Below are positions 1 to 8,443 of a DNA stretch of 42,901 nucleotides, piece by piece. Made by a program: the position numbers and the translations under genes. The number at the start of each line of letters is the position of its first letter. Within the stretch, counting starts at the first letter, position 1. This DNA is from an uncultured Collinsella sp. (GTDB lineage: Bacteria > Actinomycetota > Coriobacteriia > Coriobacteriales > Coriobacteriaceae). The notes below the pieces were generated by a model. It did no database searches. It was given only the letters and a program-made list of their open reading frames with translations, and was not told where the DNA came from. The stretch covers positions 1 to 42,901 of the forward strand of contig URIA01000013.1 of assembly GCA_900547765.1 (NCBI GenBank), read 5' to 3'.

Positions 1-317
1 TTGTCGCAGCCCCGACCCGCGGTCACGAGCGGGGGCTCCTGTCGTTTCCGTGCCCCTGGATTGGGTCATAGTGTCTGACTTATGCTCAACCTATGGTGTC
101 ATCTCGCCCCAAAAGGACCTTGCTCGCTCTGGCGGGCTTTCGCTGTCGTTGCCAATACATCGGCGTTGCCTTGGCCGTCAATAGTCATTGGGGACGTTCT
201 TAAACGACTACCCAACGGCTATTGAGCACATGGCTCGCATGGCAGCCGTCTCTTTTATGTTTCCTTTAGCCGTTGCTGCCTAGGATGGGGGTTAGTCGGT
301 AGGAAGGGAGCGTCTAT
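1..317. other. Intergenic region upstream of the thrE-like gene
   Basis: No convincing gene is visible. Positions 8-37 could form an imperfect GC-rich hairpin (CCCGC/GCGGG plus AGCC/GGCT) and might be the terminator of a gene lying left of the window. A purine-rich ribosome binding site, GGAAGGGA, lies at about 302-309, just ahead of the first gene. I see no clear promoter. Confidence 0.4.
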
Positions 318-1886
318 ATGGACGACGCGAGCGAGCGTGCAATCGAAGAGGACATGCTCGATCAGTTCAATTACTTTGACGATGAGGATGAGGAGCTAAT
401 CGATCGTCGCGAGCCGGCATCGCTTGACTCATTTGATCTGGTCGATGAAGAGACTGATGAGGTTGAGGACGAATCAACGGAGCCCCCACAGTCTTCGCGC
501 CTTGACTCGCTGCTTTCGAGAGCTCCCATGCACCACGGTGTTCGTGCCGGCGCACTCCATATGAAAACTGACTGGCACCAGATCGTGACGGCAGGCGATG
601 AGCTTGCCGTCGATGCGCCGCTCACCGATAAGTCATCCATCATCTGCCGCACCGGTATGCTTATGCTCGCGAGCGGAACGGGTGCCTGGCGTGTACGCGA
701 TACCATGAATCGCGTCGCCGCCGTACTCGGTGTCACCGTCCACGTTGACTTAAGTCTTCTGTCGTTTGAGTGCACCTGCATCGAAGATGGCCACTGCTTT
801 AACGAGGTTGTCAGCCTGCCCACAACGGGAGTCAATACCCATCGCATTTGGATGATGGAGAGCTTCCTAAAGGAAATCGAGACGTATGGGCGCCGGTTTA
901 CCGTGCACGAATACCACGAGATGCTCAAGACCGTTGAGAGTTCAAAACCCGATTACTTTCCCTGGCAACAGGGCCTTGCGGCAGCTTGTGCTTGCGGCGC
1001 CTTCGTCTTTTTGCTCGGCGGCGGCCCTATCGAGATGGCCTGCGCATTCGTAGGCGCTGGTGTGGGCAACTTTGCTCGCTCTCATATTCTCAAGCAGGGT
1101 CTTGGCCAGTTTAGCGCGCTGACGATTGGCGTTGCGCTCGCTTGCGTTTCGTATCTGCTGGCATTGCTCGGCCTTGGCCAGGTCGTACCGGGGGCAATGT
1201 CGCACCAAGAAGGCTATATCGGCGCCATGCTCTTTGTGATTCCCGGCTTTCCCCTTATTACGGCAGGCCTCGACATCGCTAAGCTCGATATGCGAAGCGG
1301 CATTGAGCGTCTTTCGTATGCCGTGTCGATTATTGTGATGGCGACCCTTGTGGGCTGGATGGTTGCCGAGTGTGTGGGGCTGGCACCGGATGATTTTGCC
1401 CCGCTCGGCCTTTCGCCGCTTGCCCTTACGCTCCTGCGCGTGGTGATGAGCTTCGTTGGCGTATTCGGCTTCTCGGTGATGTTCAACAGCCCGGTAAAGA
1501 TGGCCGCGGCAGCTGGGCTGATCGGCGCCGTGTCCAATACCTTGCGCCTTACGCTCGTCGATGCGCCGACGATGCTTCCCTTCCTGGGCCTCAGCGCGGG
1601 AATGCCTCCCGAGGCGGCAGCGTTTATCGGCGCGCTGGTATCGGGCCTGCTCGCGAGCTTAGCCGAAATCAAGCTCACCTACCCACGTATCGCCCTCACG
1701 GTGCCATCGATTGTCATTATGGTGCCGGGCTTGTATCTGTATCGCTCGATGTATTACATGTGCACCTTCGACACGGTCAATATGCTCGGCTGGTTTGTGC
1801 GTGCAGTGCTCATTGTGGCGTTTCTGCCCGTTGGCCTGGGCGTGGCGAGAACCCTCACCGACTCTCGCTGGCGCCACACCAGCTAA
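318..1886 (+). CDS. Threonine/serine exporter (ThrE family) membrane protein
   Basis: This 522-residue protein looks like a single-chain ThrE-type exporter, which moves threonine and serine out of the cell. Residues 1-65 are a highly acidic, probably disordered tail. Around residues 72-215 is the soluble N-terminal (DUF1212-type) domain, with the family's small-residue stretch ASGTGAWRVRDTMNRVA. From about residue 220 to the end there are roughly ten hydrophobic segments, fitting the ThrE_1 plus ThrE_2 membrane halves fused in one chain. The start follows a GGAAGGGA site by about 8 bases. It is monocistronic: a perfect 20-bp-arm palindrome follows within 40 bases. The substrate is inferred from the family only; the acidic tail is longer than I would expect. 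Confidence 0.8.
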   Translation: MDDASERAIEEDMLDQFNYFDDEDEELIDRREPASLDSFDLVDEETDEVEDESTEPPQSSRLDSLLSRAPMHHGVRAGALHMKTDWHQIVTAGDELAVDAPLTDKSSIICRTGMLMLASGTGAWRVRDTMNRVAAVLGVTVHVDLSLLSFECTCIEDGHCFNEVVSLPTTGVNTHRIWMMESFLKEIETYGRRFTVHEYHEMLKTVESSKPDYFPWQQGLAAACACGAFVFLLGGGPIEMACAFVGAGVGNFARSHILKQGLGQFSALTIGVALACVSYLLALLGLGQVVPGAMSHQEGYIGAMLFVIPGFPLITAGLDIAKLDMRSGIERLSYAVSIIVMATLVGWMVAECVGLAPDDFAPLGLSPLALTLLRVVMSFVGVFGFSVMFNSPVKMAAAAGLIGAVSNTLRLTLVDAPTMLPFLGLSAGMPPEAAAFIGALVSGLLASLAEIKLTYPRIALTVPSIVIMVPGLYLYRSMYYMCTFDTVNMLGWFVRAVLIVAFLPVGLGVARTLTDSRWRHTS

Positions 1887-1920
1887 TTGGTGCAAATGAA
1901 ACTGATCCGCAAAACATGAA

Positions 1921-1978
1921 CGTGGATAATCTCCCGTTTTTGGCCTGTTTACGGGCTCAAAACGGGAGATTATCCACG
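1921..1978. repeat. Palindromic repeat type A, copy 1
   Basis: Perfect inverted repeat: the 20-base arm at 1921-1940 (CGTGGATAATCTCCCGTTTT) is exactly complementary to 1959-1978, with an 18-base loop. A related palindrome lies at 14674-14737. Each copy has an extra half-site nearby (here ATCCACGCTCG at about 2001-2011) and the associated word GTGTCCGAAAATC or its complement. It may double as a terminator for the upstream gene, but its size and recurrence fit an interspersed palindromic repeat better. Confidence 0.8.
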
Positions 1979-2122
1979 CTCGTGGAATGGGTGTCCGAAA
2001 ATCCACGCTCGTTGGGCCGATGCAGACGCACCTGGCAATTCCTTTTTTGTAGACGTTGTCGTGCGGCTGCGGGCGGGAAAGGTCCCAACGGTTAACATAT
2101 ACTCCATATGGGTAAAGAGACC

Positions 2123-2148
2123 AAAGCGCTGCCGCGGGGCGGCGCTTT
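2123..2148 (+). terminator. GC-rich hairpin upstream of clpC
   Basis: Arms AAAGCGCTGCC (2123-2133) and GGCGGCGCTTT (2138-2148) pair over 11 bp with one G-U pair and a 4-base loop. It lies in the probable 5' leader of clpC, 38 bases before the start codon. No long T-run follows on the plus strand, so it may be a leader structure rather than a terminator. I see no CtsR or HspR (HAIR) operator near it. Confidence 0.4.
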
Positions 2149-2186
2149 GCGTTTGAAAAAAACTAGCTCGTCTAAGAGGAACTAGC

Positions 2187-4829
2187 ATGTTAGACCGTTT
2201 TACCGATCGCGCGCGCAAGGTCATGTCCATGGCCAAGCAAGAGGCGCTCGATCTACACTCAAATAAGGTGGGTACCGAGCACCTGCTGCTCGCACTCGCT
2301 AAGGAGGACGAGGGCATTGCCGCCGAGGCACTGCGTTCGCTCGACATCTCCTACGATGACATCATGGATACTCTCAAAGAGGTCCAGACCACGGTTCCCG
2401 AGCCCAGTGAGGAGACCGAGGCTGCCAAGCTCGCCTTTACGCCGCTCGTTATTAGCGTGATGGAGCGTTCCTTCCGCGTGGCACGCGAGAACAACCAGAC
2501 CTACGTGTCGACCGAGCACTTGCTGATCGGCATCGTCGAAGAAGGCAACGGCATGGCCATGGACATCCTCATGCGCCTGGGTGTGTCGTCCGCCTCCATC
2601 AAAAAGGCTATCGAGAAACTCACCGCCAAGGACCAGGATAAGAAGCGCCCGCTCGCTGGCGCCGGTGCTGGTCGTCCCGGTACGGGCCTGCCGTTCTTTA
2701 GCGGCTCGGATGCCTCCCAGCAAAAGGGGAGCGGCACCGATACACTTAAGCAGTTCGCGACCAACCTTACGCAGAAGGCGCGCGACGGCGAACTCGATCC
2801 GGTGATCGGCCGCGAAAAGGAAGTCCAGCGTATGATGGAGATCCTTTCGCGCCGCACCAAGAACAACCCTCTTATCCTGGGCGATCCCGGCGTGGGCAAG
2901 ACGGCCATCGTCGAGGGCCTGGCTCAGCAGATCGCCGCCGGCAACGTGCCCGAGAACCTCATGAACCAGAATATCTGGACGCTCGACCTGCCGGGTCTCG
3001 TTGCGGGCGCCAAGTATCGCGGTGAGTTCGAGGAGCGCCTCAAGAACGTGATCCAGGAGGCAACCGAGGCCGACGACGTCATCCTGTTTATCGATGAGAT
3101 GCACACCATCATCGGTGCCGGTTCCGCCGAAGGCTCCATCGACGCGAGCTCCATGCTCAAGCCCGTGCTCGCGCGCGGTGCCTTCCAGATTATCGGCGCC
3201 ACCACGGCCGAGGAATTCCGCAAGTACCTCACCAAGGACCCGGCCTTCGAGCGTCGCTTCCAGACCATCGATGTCGAGGAGCCGAGCGTCGAGGACACGG
3301 TCAAGATCCTGACCGCGCTCAAGCCGCGCTACGAGGAGCACCACCATGTGCGCTATACGCAGGGTGCTATCGAGGCCGCCGCGAACCTTTCCAACCGCTA
3401 CATTCAGGATCGCTTCCTGCCCGATAAGGCCATCGACCTCATTGACGAGGCCGGTGCCCGCGCCCGCATCGCCGCCAACCGCGCGCCCGAGCCGGTGCGC
3501 GAGGCCGAGCATCGCATAGAGGAGCTCAAGGCCGCCGCGCAGGAGGCCACCGAGAGCGACGACATGAACAAGGCCGCCGAGATCACCGAGCAGCAGAAGG
3601 CTGCCGAGATTGAACTCGCCGAGGCCAAGGCTGCCTGGACCGCCGAGCTCGACGCCAGCCCGCTCACCATCGACGTGAGTCAGATTGCCGACATCGTGTC
3701 CGTGACCTCTGGCGTGCCGGTTTCCTCGCTCACCGAGAGCGAGAGCCGTCGCCTGCTGCAGACCGAAAGCATGCTCAAGACCCGCATTATCGGCCAGGAC
3801 GAGGCCGTCGAGGCCGTCGCCAAGGCCGTGCGCCGCAGCCGCTCGCCGCTCAAGGACCCGCGTCGTCCCGGCGGCAGCTTTATCTTCCTGGGTCCCACCG
3901 GCACGGGCAAGACCGAGCTCGCCAAGACGCTCGCCGAGTATCTCTTTGGCAGCAAAGACGCGCTCATCAGCTTCGACATGTCCGAGTTCGGCAGCGAGTT
4001 CGAGGTCTCCAAGCTCATCGGTAGCCCTCCGGGTTACGTGGGCCACGACGAGGGCGGTCAGCTCACCAAGGCCGTTCGCCGTCATCCGTACTCGGTCGTG
4101 CTGTTCGACGAGATCGAGAAGGCGCACCCCGACATCTTCAACATTTTGTTGCAGGTGCTGGAGGAGGGCCGCCTGACCGATAGCCAGGGCAAGACGGTCG
4201 ACTTCCGCAATACCGTGATCATCATGACGTCCAACGTGGGCGCCCGCGAGATCGCGCAGGATGCGAGCGTCGGTTTTGGCACCACCGGTGAGCAGGGTCT
4301 CACGTCGAGCGAGATCAAGGGTCGTGCGATGGGCGAGCTCAAGCGCCTGTTCCGTCCCGAGCTGCTCAACCGTATCGACGATATTGTGGTGTTCCAGAAG
4401 CTCTCGGGCGAGAACCTGACCAAGATCGCGCACCTGCTGGTGGACGACCTGCGTCAGCGCCTGATTGCCAACGGCATGAACATCAAGCTCACCGATGCGG
4501 CCTATGACAAGATCGTGGCCGAGGGTACCGACCTTACCAATGGCGCGCGTCCGCTGCGCCGTGCTATCCAAAAGCTTATCGAGGACCCGCTGTCCGAGGA
4601 GCTTCTGGCCGGCGAATGGGGCGAGGGCGATACCGTCCTGTGCGACGTGGTCGACGGCAAGTTTGTCTTTAGCCACGGCACGGGTGAGATTCCGGCGCCG
4701 CGTCCGGCGGGTGCACTCGGGGGCGATACCGCTCCGGCGGCGCCGCACACCGGAAACGCCGCGCCTGTGAGCAGTGGCGTGAGCTCGGGCCCCGGCGGCA
4801 TAATGCAAGCCGGCTCTGGTGCGCTGTAG
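2187..4829 (+). CDS. clpC: ClpC, AAA+ unfoldase of the Clp protease
   Basis: This is the 880-residue ATP-driven unfoldase that feeds proteins to ClpP in the cytoplasm. Residues 1-145 are the double Clp N domain. The first AAA+ module has Walker A GDPGVGKT near residue 232 and Walker B with FIDEMHT near 302. A coiled-coil/UVR-like middle region lies near 415-475, as in ClpC and not in ClpA. The second AAA+ module has GPTGTGKT from residue 569. The ClpP-docking VGF tripeptide is at 695-697, so it should work with ClpP rather than as a stand-alone ClpB. The C-terminus is a Gly/Pro/Ala-rich tail from about residue 835. A ribosome binding site AAGAGGA precedes the ATG. The usual ctsR-mcsA-mcsB partners are absent upstream, so it is probably not under the classic CtsR/McsB control. 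Confidence 0.96.
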   Translation: MLDRFTDRARKVMSMAKQEALDLHSNKVGTEHLLLALAKEDEGIAAEALRSLDISYDDIMDTLKEVQTTVPEPSEETEAAKLAFTPLVISVMERSFRVARENNQTYVSTEHLLIGIVEEGNGMAMDILMRLGVSSASIKKAIEKLTAKDQDKKRPLAGAGAGRPGTGLPFFSGSDASQQKGSGTDTLKQFATNLTQKARDGELDPVIGREKEVQRMMEILSRRTKNNPLILGDPGVGKTAIVEGLAQQIAAGNVPENLMNQNIWTLDLPGLVAGAKYRGEFEERLKNVIQEATEADDVILFIDEMHTIIGAGSAEGSIDASSMLKPVLARGAFQIIGATTAEEFRKYLTKDPAFERRFQTIDVEEPSVEDTVKILTALKPRYEEHHHVRYTQGAIEAAANLSNRYIQDRFLPDKAIDLIDEAGARARIAANRAPEPVREAEHRIEELKAAAQEATESDDMNKAAEITEQQKAAEIELAEAKAAWTAELDASPLTIDVSQIADIVSVTSGVPVSSLTESESRRLLQTESMLKTRIIGQDEAVEAVAKAVRRSRSPLKDPRRPGGSFIFLGPTGTGKTELAKTLAEYLFGSKDALISFDMSEFGSEFEVSKLIGSPPGYVGHDEGGQLTKAVRRHPYSVVLFDEIEKAHPDIFNILLQVLEEGRLTDSQGKTVDFRNTVIIMTSNVGAREIAQDASVGFGTTGEQGLTSSEIKGRAMGELKRLFRPELLNRIDDIVVFQKLSGENLTKIAHLLVDDLRQRLIANGMNIKLTDAAYDKIVAEGTDLTNGARPLRRAIQKLIEDPLSEELLAGEWGEGDTVLCDVVDGKFVFSHGTGEIPAPRPAGALGGDTAPAAPHTGNAAPVSSGVSSGPGGIMQAGSGAL

Positions 4830-4854
4830 GGATTAAACATACCTTGTATAACGG

Positions 4855-4888
4855 GGGCGTTTCCGATAAGGAAGCGCCCTCATTTCTA
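4855..4888 (+). terminator. Rho-independent terminator after clpC
   Basis: Ten-base-pair stem GGGCGTTTCC (4855-4864) with GGAAGCGCCC (4870-4879), a 5-base loop, and a T-rich tail TCATTTCTATT. It lies 26 bases past the clpC stop codon. Confidence 0.8.
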
Positions 4889-4941
4889 TTGAAATGCGCT
4901 TCAATCTGCCGTGCTATACTAAAATCGAGATATAGTATAGC
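4889..4941 (+). promoter_or_regulatory. Promoter/operator of the toxin-antitoxin pair
   Basis: A perfect 9-bp inverted repeat, GCTATACTA (4913-4921) and TAGTATAGC (4933-4941), sits directly before the antitoxin's ribosome binding site and contains -10-like words (TATACT at 4915, TATAGT at 4931). A TTGAAA at 4889 could be the -35. A palindrome over the promoter is what one expects for autorepression by a RelB/DinJ ribbon-helix-helix antitoxin; that role is inferred. Confidence 0.6.
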
Positions 4942-4953
4942 AAAGGAGCTGAT

Positions 4954-5313
4954 ATGCCTACGTCAATACTCGACACGCGGCCAGTTCAGATGAACGTGCG
5001 TATAGATCGCCAGCTCAAAGAGGCGGGAGACGCCGTCCTGACTCATATTGGCATGACGCCGTCACAAGCCGTTCGGACACTTTGGGAGTATCTGGTCGTT
5101 AACGGACGCATGCCCTCGAAGGGAGACGCGGCGGCTCCGGTTTCTGACGGAGTGGAGCCCCGGCGCATGGAGTCAAGGGCCGCGCAAGGCAGCCATATCG
5201 TTCGCGATTCGTGCCTCAAATACGGCATCCCCATCCCTGAGTTCTCGGGAGACTATGACGACCTCTATGAGGAGGCCATGGCGGAGCGCTATCCCGAGTG
5301 GGTGGAACTATGA
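4954..5313 (+). CDS. RelB/DinJ-family antitoxin
   Basis: This 119-residue protein has a RelB/DinJ-type N-terminal ribbon-helix-helix region: a beta strand MNVRIDRQLKEAGD (about 13-26) followed by HIGMTPSQAVRTLWEYLVVNGRMP-like sequence (about 31-54). This is the classic 'iGmtpsqAir.f...nGr.P' pattern. The C-terminal part (60-119) is variable and acidic at its end, as expected for a segment that wraps a toxin. It should neutralise the following toxin and repress its own operon through the palindrome at 4913-4941. An AAGGAG site precedes the ATG by 7 bases. Its stop codon overlaps the toxin start as ATGA. The usual partners of this family are RelE/YafQ-type mRNA interferases, whereas here the next gene encodes a PIN domain. 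Confidence 0.85.
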   Translation: MPTSILDTRPVQMNVRIDRQLKEAGDAVLTHIGMTPSQAVRTLWEYLVVNGRMPSKGDAAAPVSDGVEPRRMESRAAQGSHIVRDSCLKYGIPIPEFSGDYDDLYEEAMAERYPEWVEL

Positions 5314-5831
5314 GCACAGAAGGCGTCCTCAAGCTGTTAATCGATACCAACGTATGGATGGATTATTTTTCCGGCAGGTCCGACCGTACGGCAAATGTCG
5401 TCCATCTGATCGAGATTGCCGACGCCTCGGAGCGGATTGCTCTGTTTGCCTCGTCGCTTTCGGTCAAAGACGTTTCATATCTTGTCTCGGCGGCAATCAA
5501 GCAGGAGTGCCGAAGAAAGACTGGCTCACTGAGCGATAACGCCATTGCGGCGGCAGACGAAACGGCCTGGGCATGCGTTCGACAGATGCGCGAGCTAGCC
5601 CTCATCGCCCCGGTCGGTGCAGACGAGGTCTTCGACTCCTTTGTGTTCAAGTACCACCACAATGACTTTGAGGACGACCTGATGCTGGGCGTCGCCAATC
5701 GCATTGATGCCGATTACGTCGTGACGGAGGACAAGAATCTTATTAAACATACCAATGGTGTATGCATTAATGTTCAACAGGCGTTGAGGTTGGTTGGGGG
5801 GTCCAACGTTCCCTCCGCACGGTCCGTCTAG
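5310..5831 (+). CDS. PIN-domain toxin (putative endoribonuclease)
   Basis: A 173-residue PIN-domain protein, expected to be a Mg-dependent ribonuclease toxin. The acidic metal-binding positions can be seen: D12 in LLIDTNVWMDYF, the NDFEDD stretch at 118-123, and D141 in VVTEDKNL. E41 or D54 may supply the fourth. I chose the ATG at 5310 because it overlaps the antitoxin stop as ATGA, implying translational coupling; an upstream ATG at 5298 would lie deep inside the antitoxin gene. It is slightly longer than VapC (about 130-140 residues), with an extra helical insert near 60-90. It belongs to a two-gene toxin-antitoxin operon whose target RNA cannot be told from sequence. Confidence 0.85.
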   Translation: MSTEGVLKLLIDTNVWMDYFSGRSDRTANVVHLIEIADASERIALFASSLSVKDVSYLVSAAIKQECRRKTGSLSDNAIAAADETAWACVRQMRELALIAPVGADEVFDSFVFKYHHNDFEDDLMLGVANRIDADYVVTEDKNLIKHTNGVCINVQQALRLVGGSNVPSARSV

Positions 5832-5979
5832 CTTGCTTTACCTTGATAAAGTGGCGTTTCCTCACCGTTAGCCGATGATGCGAGAGCGCTCGGCGTTTTC
5901 GACTGGTTTATGCACGCAAAGTCTGGGAATATACAAGTCGCATGTCTTACTGTCTAACCAGTTGCGCCAAGGAGGCACC

Positions 5980-7437
5980 ATGGACTACAAGATTACCGGC
6001 TACGAGCCCGCCCAGCTGTTCCATTTCTTTGAGGAGGTCAGCGCGATCCCCCGTGGGTCTGGCAACGAGAAGGGCATCAGCGATTTCCTGGTCGCGTTTG
6101 CCAAGGAGCGCGGTCTCGATGTGTATCAGGACGAGGTCTACAACGTCATCATTCGCAAGCCCGCATCTGCCGGCGCCGAGAATGCCCCGACCGTCATGCT
6201 GCAGGGCCACATCGATATGGTGTGCGACAAGTTGGGCTCCGTTGAGCACGACTTTACGACCGACGGTATCGATTTGGTCGTCAAGGACGGCGTCCTCACC
6301 GCTAACGGCACCACTCTGGGCGCCGACAACGGTATCGCCGTCGCTCTGATGCTCACTGTTCTCGATGACGATTCGATCGTTCACCCTGCCCTCGAGTGCG
6401 TATTCACCACCGACGAGGAGACTGGCCTGGTCGGCGCCGAGACGCTCGACAAGTCCCAGATTAGCGCCCGCACCATGATTAACCTTGACTCCGAGGAAGA
6501 GGGCGTTGCCACCGTCAGCTGCGCCGGCGGTGTCGTCGTTACCTACACCTGCCCGATCGCGCGCGAGCACAAGACCGGTAGCACCCTCACGCTCGACATC
6601 TCCGGCCTGCTGGGCGGTCACTCCGGCAGCGATATCCACCTGGAGCGCGGCAACGGCAACCTCATCATGGCCCGCATCATCGACCGCCTGATGGTTGCCG
6701 GCGAGCCCGCCATCGTCAGCTTCAACGGCGGCACCAAGGACAACGCCATCAACCGTGAGTGCAAGGCTGTTCTGGTCTACGCCGACCACGCTGCCGCCGA
6801 GGCCGCGGCCCAGATTGCAAAGGGCATCATCGCCGACGTCACTGCCGAGCTCGAGGTCTTCGAGCCCGGCTTTACCTGCACCGTCGAGATTACCGACGAC
6901 GCCGAGGTCGAGGCCATGGACCAGAAGTCCGCGCTCGCCCTCATCCGCGCCCTGCGTCTTGCCCCCAACGGCGTCGTCCGCCGCAACGTCGCCACCGACG
7001 GCTCCGTCGAGGTTTCCTCCAACATCGGTGTGGTTGCCACTTCTGACGACGAGGTCAAGATCATGCTGTCCCCGCGCTCTTCGATCACCTCGCTGCAGAA
7101 CGAGTTCAAGGACCGCCTGCAGACGCTGGCCGATGTCCTGGGCTTCGACGCCAAGTTTGAGTTCGAGTATCCCGGCTGGAGCTATGCCGAGCATTCGCCG
7201 GTCCGCGAGGTCTTTGTCGAGAGCTATCGCGAGCTCTTTGGCTCCGAGCTGCGCATCGAGTCCATTCACGCCGGCCTTGAGTGCGGCCTGTTTGCCGAGG
7301 CCCTGCACGGCCTGGACGCCATCGCCGTGGGCCCGACGCTCTCCGATGTCCACACCCCGGACGAGAGCATGGAGCTCGCTTCTGCCGAGCGCTTCTACGA
7401 GCTACTCATCGACGTTCTCAAGCGCCTTGCCGCGTAA
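5980..7437 (+). CDS. pepD: Xaa-His dipeptidase / aminoacyl-histidine dipeptidase (M20)
   Basis: This 485-residue cytoplasmic zinc peptidase of family M20C matches the length of E. coli PepD. It cleaves dipeptides such as Xaa-His and helps recycle imported peptides. Metal and catalytic motifs are in order: GHIDMVCD (first zinc His and catalytic Asp), LGADNGIAVA (bridging Asp), TTDEETGL (catalytic/binding Glu pair) and NLDSEEEG. A lid domain occupies the middle third. The start at 5980 is chosen for the AGGAGG seven bases ahead and the family-like N-terminus MDYKITGYEP; an in-frame ATG 105 bases upstream lacks such a site. It is monocistronic and converges on mntP across a shared terminator. 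Confidence 0.93.
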   Translation: MDYKITGYEPAQLFHFFEEVSAIPRGSGNEKGISDFLVAFAKERGLDVYQDEVYNVIIRKPASAGAENAPTVMLQGHIDMVCDKLGSVEHDFTTDGIDLVVKDGVLTANGTTLGADNGIAVALMLTVLDDDSIVHPALECVFTTDEETGLVGAETLDKSQISARTMINLDSEEEGVATVSCAGGVVVTYTCPIAREHKTGSTLTLDISGLLGGHSGSDIHLERGNGNLIMARIIDRLMVAGEPAIVSFNGGTKDNAINRECKAVLVYADHAAAEAAAQIAKGIIADVTAELEVFEPGFTCTVEITDDAEVEAMDQKSALALIRALRLAPNGVVRRNVATDGSVEVSSNIGVVATSDDEVKIMLSPRSSITSLQNEFKDRLQTLADVLGFDAKFEFEYPGWSYAEHSPVREVFVESYRELFGSELRIESIHAGLECGLFAEALHGLDAIAVGPTLSDVHTPDESMELASAERFYELLIDVLKRLAA

Positions 7438-7479
7438 AGGTCGCCTTGGTTAAGCCGCTCTATTACGGCTGGCTATGAA

Positions 7480-7516
7480 AACGGCCGCCTGGCGTAATGT
7501 CGGGCGGCCGTTATTC
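7480..7516. terminator. Bidirectional terminator between pepD and mntP
   Basis: AACGGCCGCC (7480-7489) pairs perfectly with GGCGGCCGTT (7503-7512). It is flanked by A-rich bases on the left and T-rich bases on the right, so it can end transcripts from both converging genes. Confidence 0.75.
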
Positions 7517-7517
7517 G

Positions 7518-8096
7518 TTACAGTGCGAGGATCCCCAGATGCTCAAGCAAGATCTTGAGTCCGATGAGGACGAGTACGACGCCGCCCACGATGGTGGCGG
7601 GTTTTTCGTAGCGCGCGCCAAAGGTGTGGCCGATCGCTACGCCGGCGACGGAGAAGATAAACGTTGTGATGCCGATAAGCGATACAGCGGGAACGATGTC
7701 GACCGAAAGCGCGGCGAACGAGATGCCCACGGCCAGGGCGTCGATTGAGGTGGCGATGGCGAGGATCAGATACTCTCCCAGTTCAATCTTTTCGGCATCC
7801 TTGCCGTCGCTTTCATCCTCGTCCTCGGTAAAAGCCTCCCACAGCATTTTGCCGCCGATGAAGGCCAAAAGGATAAAGGCGATCCAATGGTCGATGGGTC
7901 CGATGATGCCCGTGAATTGACTGCCGAGCGCCCATCCGATTACGGGCATGCCGGCCTGAAAGCCGCCAAAGAACAGGCCGAGCACCACGGCGACTTTAAA
8001 GTTGATCTTCTTCATGCCGAGGCCCTTGCAGATGGAAACGGCAAAGGCGTCCATCGAAAGGCCAACGGCGAGCAACACGAGCTCTGCGAGTCCCAT
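7518..8096 (-). CDS. mntP: MntP manganese efflux pump
   Basis: A 192-residue membrane protein with six hydrophobic segments in two repeated halves. Each half carries the MntP signature with a membrane-embedded Asp: GLSMDAFAVSI near the N-terminus and TSIDALAVGISF in the second half. MntP exports Mn2+ from the cytoplasm. An acidic loop (EDEDESDGKDAEKIE) links the halves. I chose the ATG at 8096 (MGLAELVLL), which follows a GGGAG site; longer readings would translate the riboswitch. A yybP-ykoY-type manganese riboswitch in the 5' leader fits the assignment closely: excess Mn2+ should turn the gene on. Confidence 0.95.
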   Translation of the reverse strand: MGLAELVLLAVGLSMDAFAVSICKGLGMKKINFKVAVVLGLFFGGFQAGMPVIGWALGSQFTGIIGPIDHWIAFILLAFIGGKMLWEAFTEDEDESDGKDAEKIELGEYLILAIATSIDALAVGISFAALSVDIVPAVSLIGITTFIFSVAGVAIGHTFGARYEKPATIVGGVVLVLIGLKILLEHLGILAL

Positions 8097-8148
8097 AGTC
8101 TGGCTCCCTCTCTGCGGGCGGGCCCGCGTGTACCTCTTGGGGGAGTAA

Positions 8149-8285
8149 CAAAAAAGACCCGTGGCGTACGCGTTGCGCGCACAGCCACGAGTCTCGTTCA
8201 TTAAGGCAAGCCAGGCCGCATCGGCCAGTGTGTTGACTTGCCGCGCCACCGGAGGCGAACCCGATCACGCGACTACTCCCTCATT
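8149..8285 (-). ncRNA. yybP-ykoY (Mn2+-sensing) riboswitch upstream of mntP
   Basis: Read on the minus strand, the leader has the conserved features of this riboswitch class in order: GGGAGTAGTCG at its 5' end (8280-8270), the AGTCAACACACTGGCC segment, then GGCCTGGC, and TGAACGAGACTCGTGGC at its 3' side. The last part forms one arm of an intrinsic terminator (GACTCGTGGC with GCCACGGGTC at 8165-8156, then TTTTTT). Binding of Mn2+ to the aptamer is expected to prevent the terminator and allow mntP transcription. It ends about 53 bases before the start codon. Recognition is by eye, not by a covariance model. Confidence 0.85.
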
Positions 8286-8443
8286 TATGCGAATCCCGAT
8301 GCTACCACATAAGCAGCTCATTTGGATTGGGGCTCTCAGCTGTGTTCGCTCATTCTGTAAGCATCGGATTTTGCGGGCGTCACAGGGGCAAACCGTGAGA
8401 AACTTATTGACGTTTATGGAGCGTATACGATGGGAGCGATGCC
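8286..8443. promoter_or_regulatory. Divergent promoter region between mntP riboswitch and disA
   Basis: These 158 bases separate two divergently transcribed units and must hold both promoters. I cannot assign -35/-10 boxes with confidence. GGGAG at about 8432-8436 is the likely ribosome binding site for the TTG start of disA. Confidence 0.4.

Noticed and set aside
2259..4808. 849-residue open frame antisense to clpC
   Set aside because: It lies wholly opposite a highly conserved gene, has no ribosome binding site, and its composition (Gly/Leu/Val/His-rich, no motifs) is what GC-rich codon structure gives on the reverse strand.
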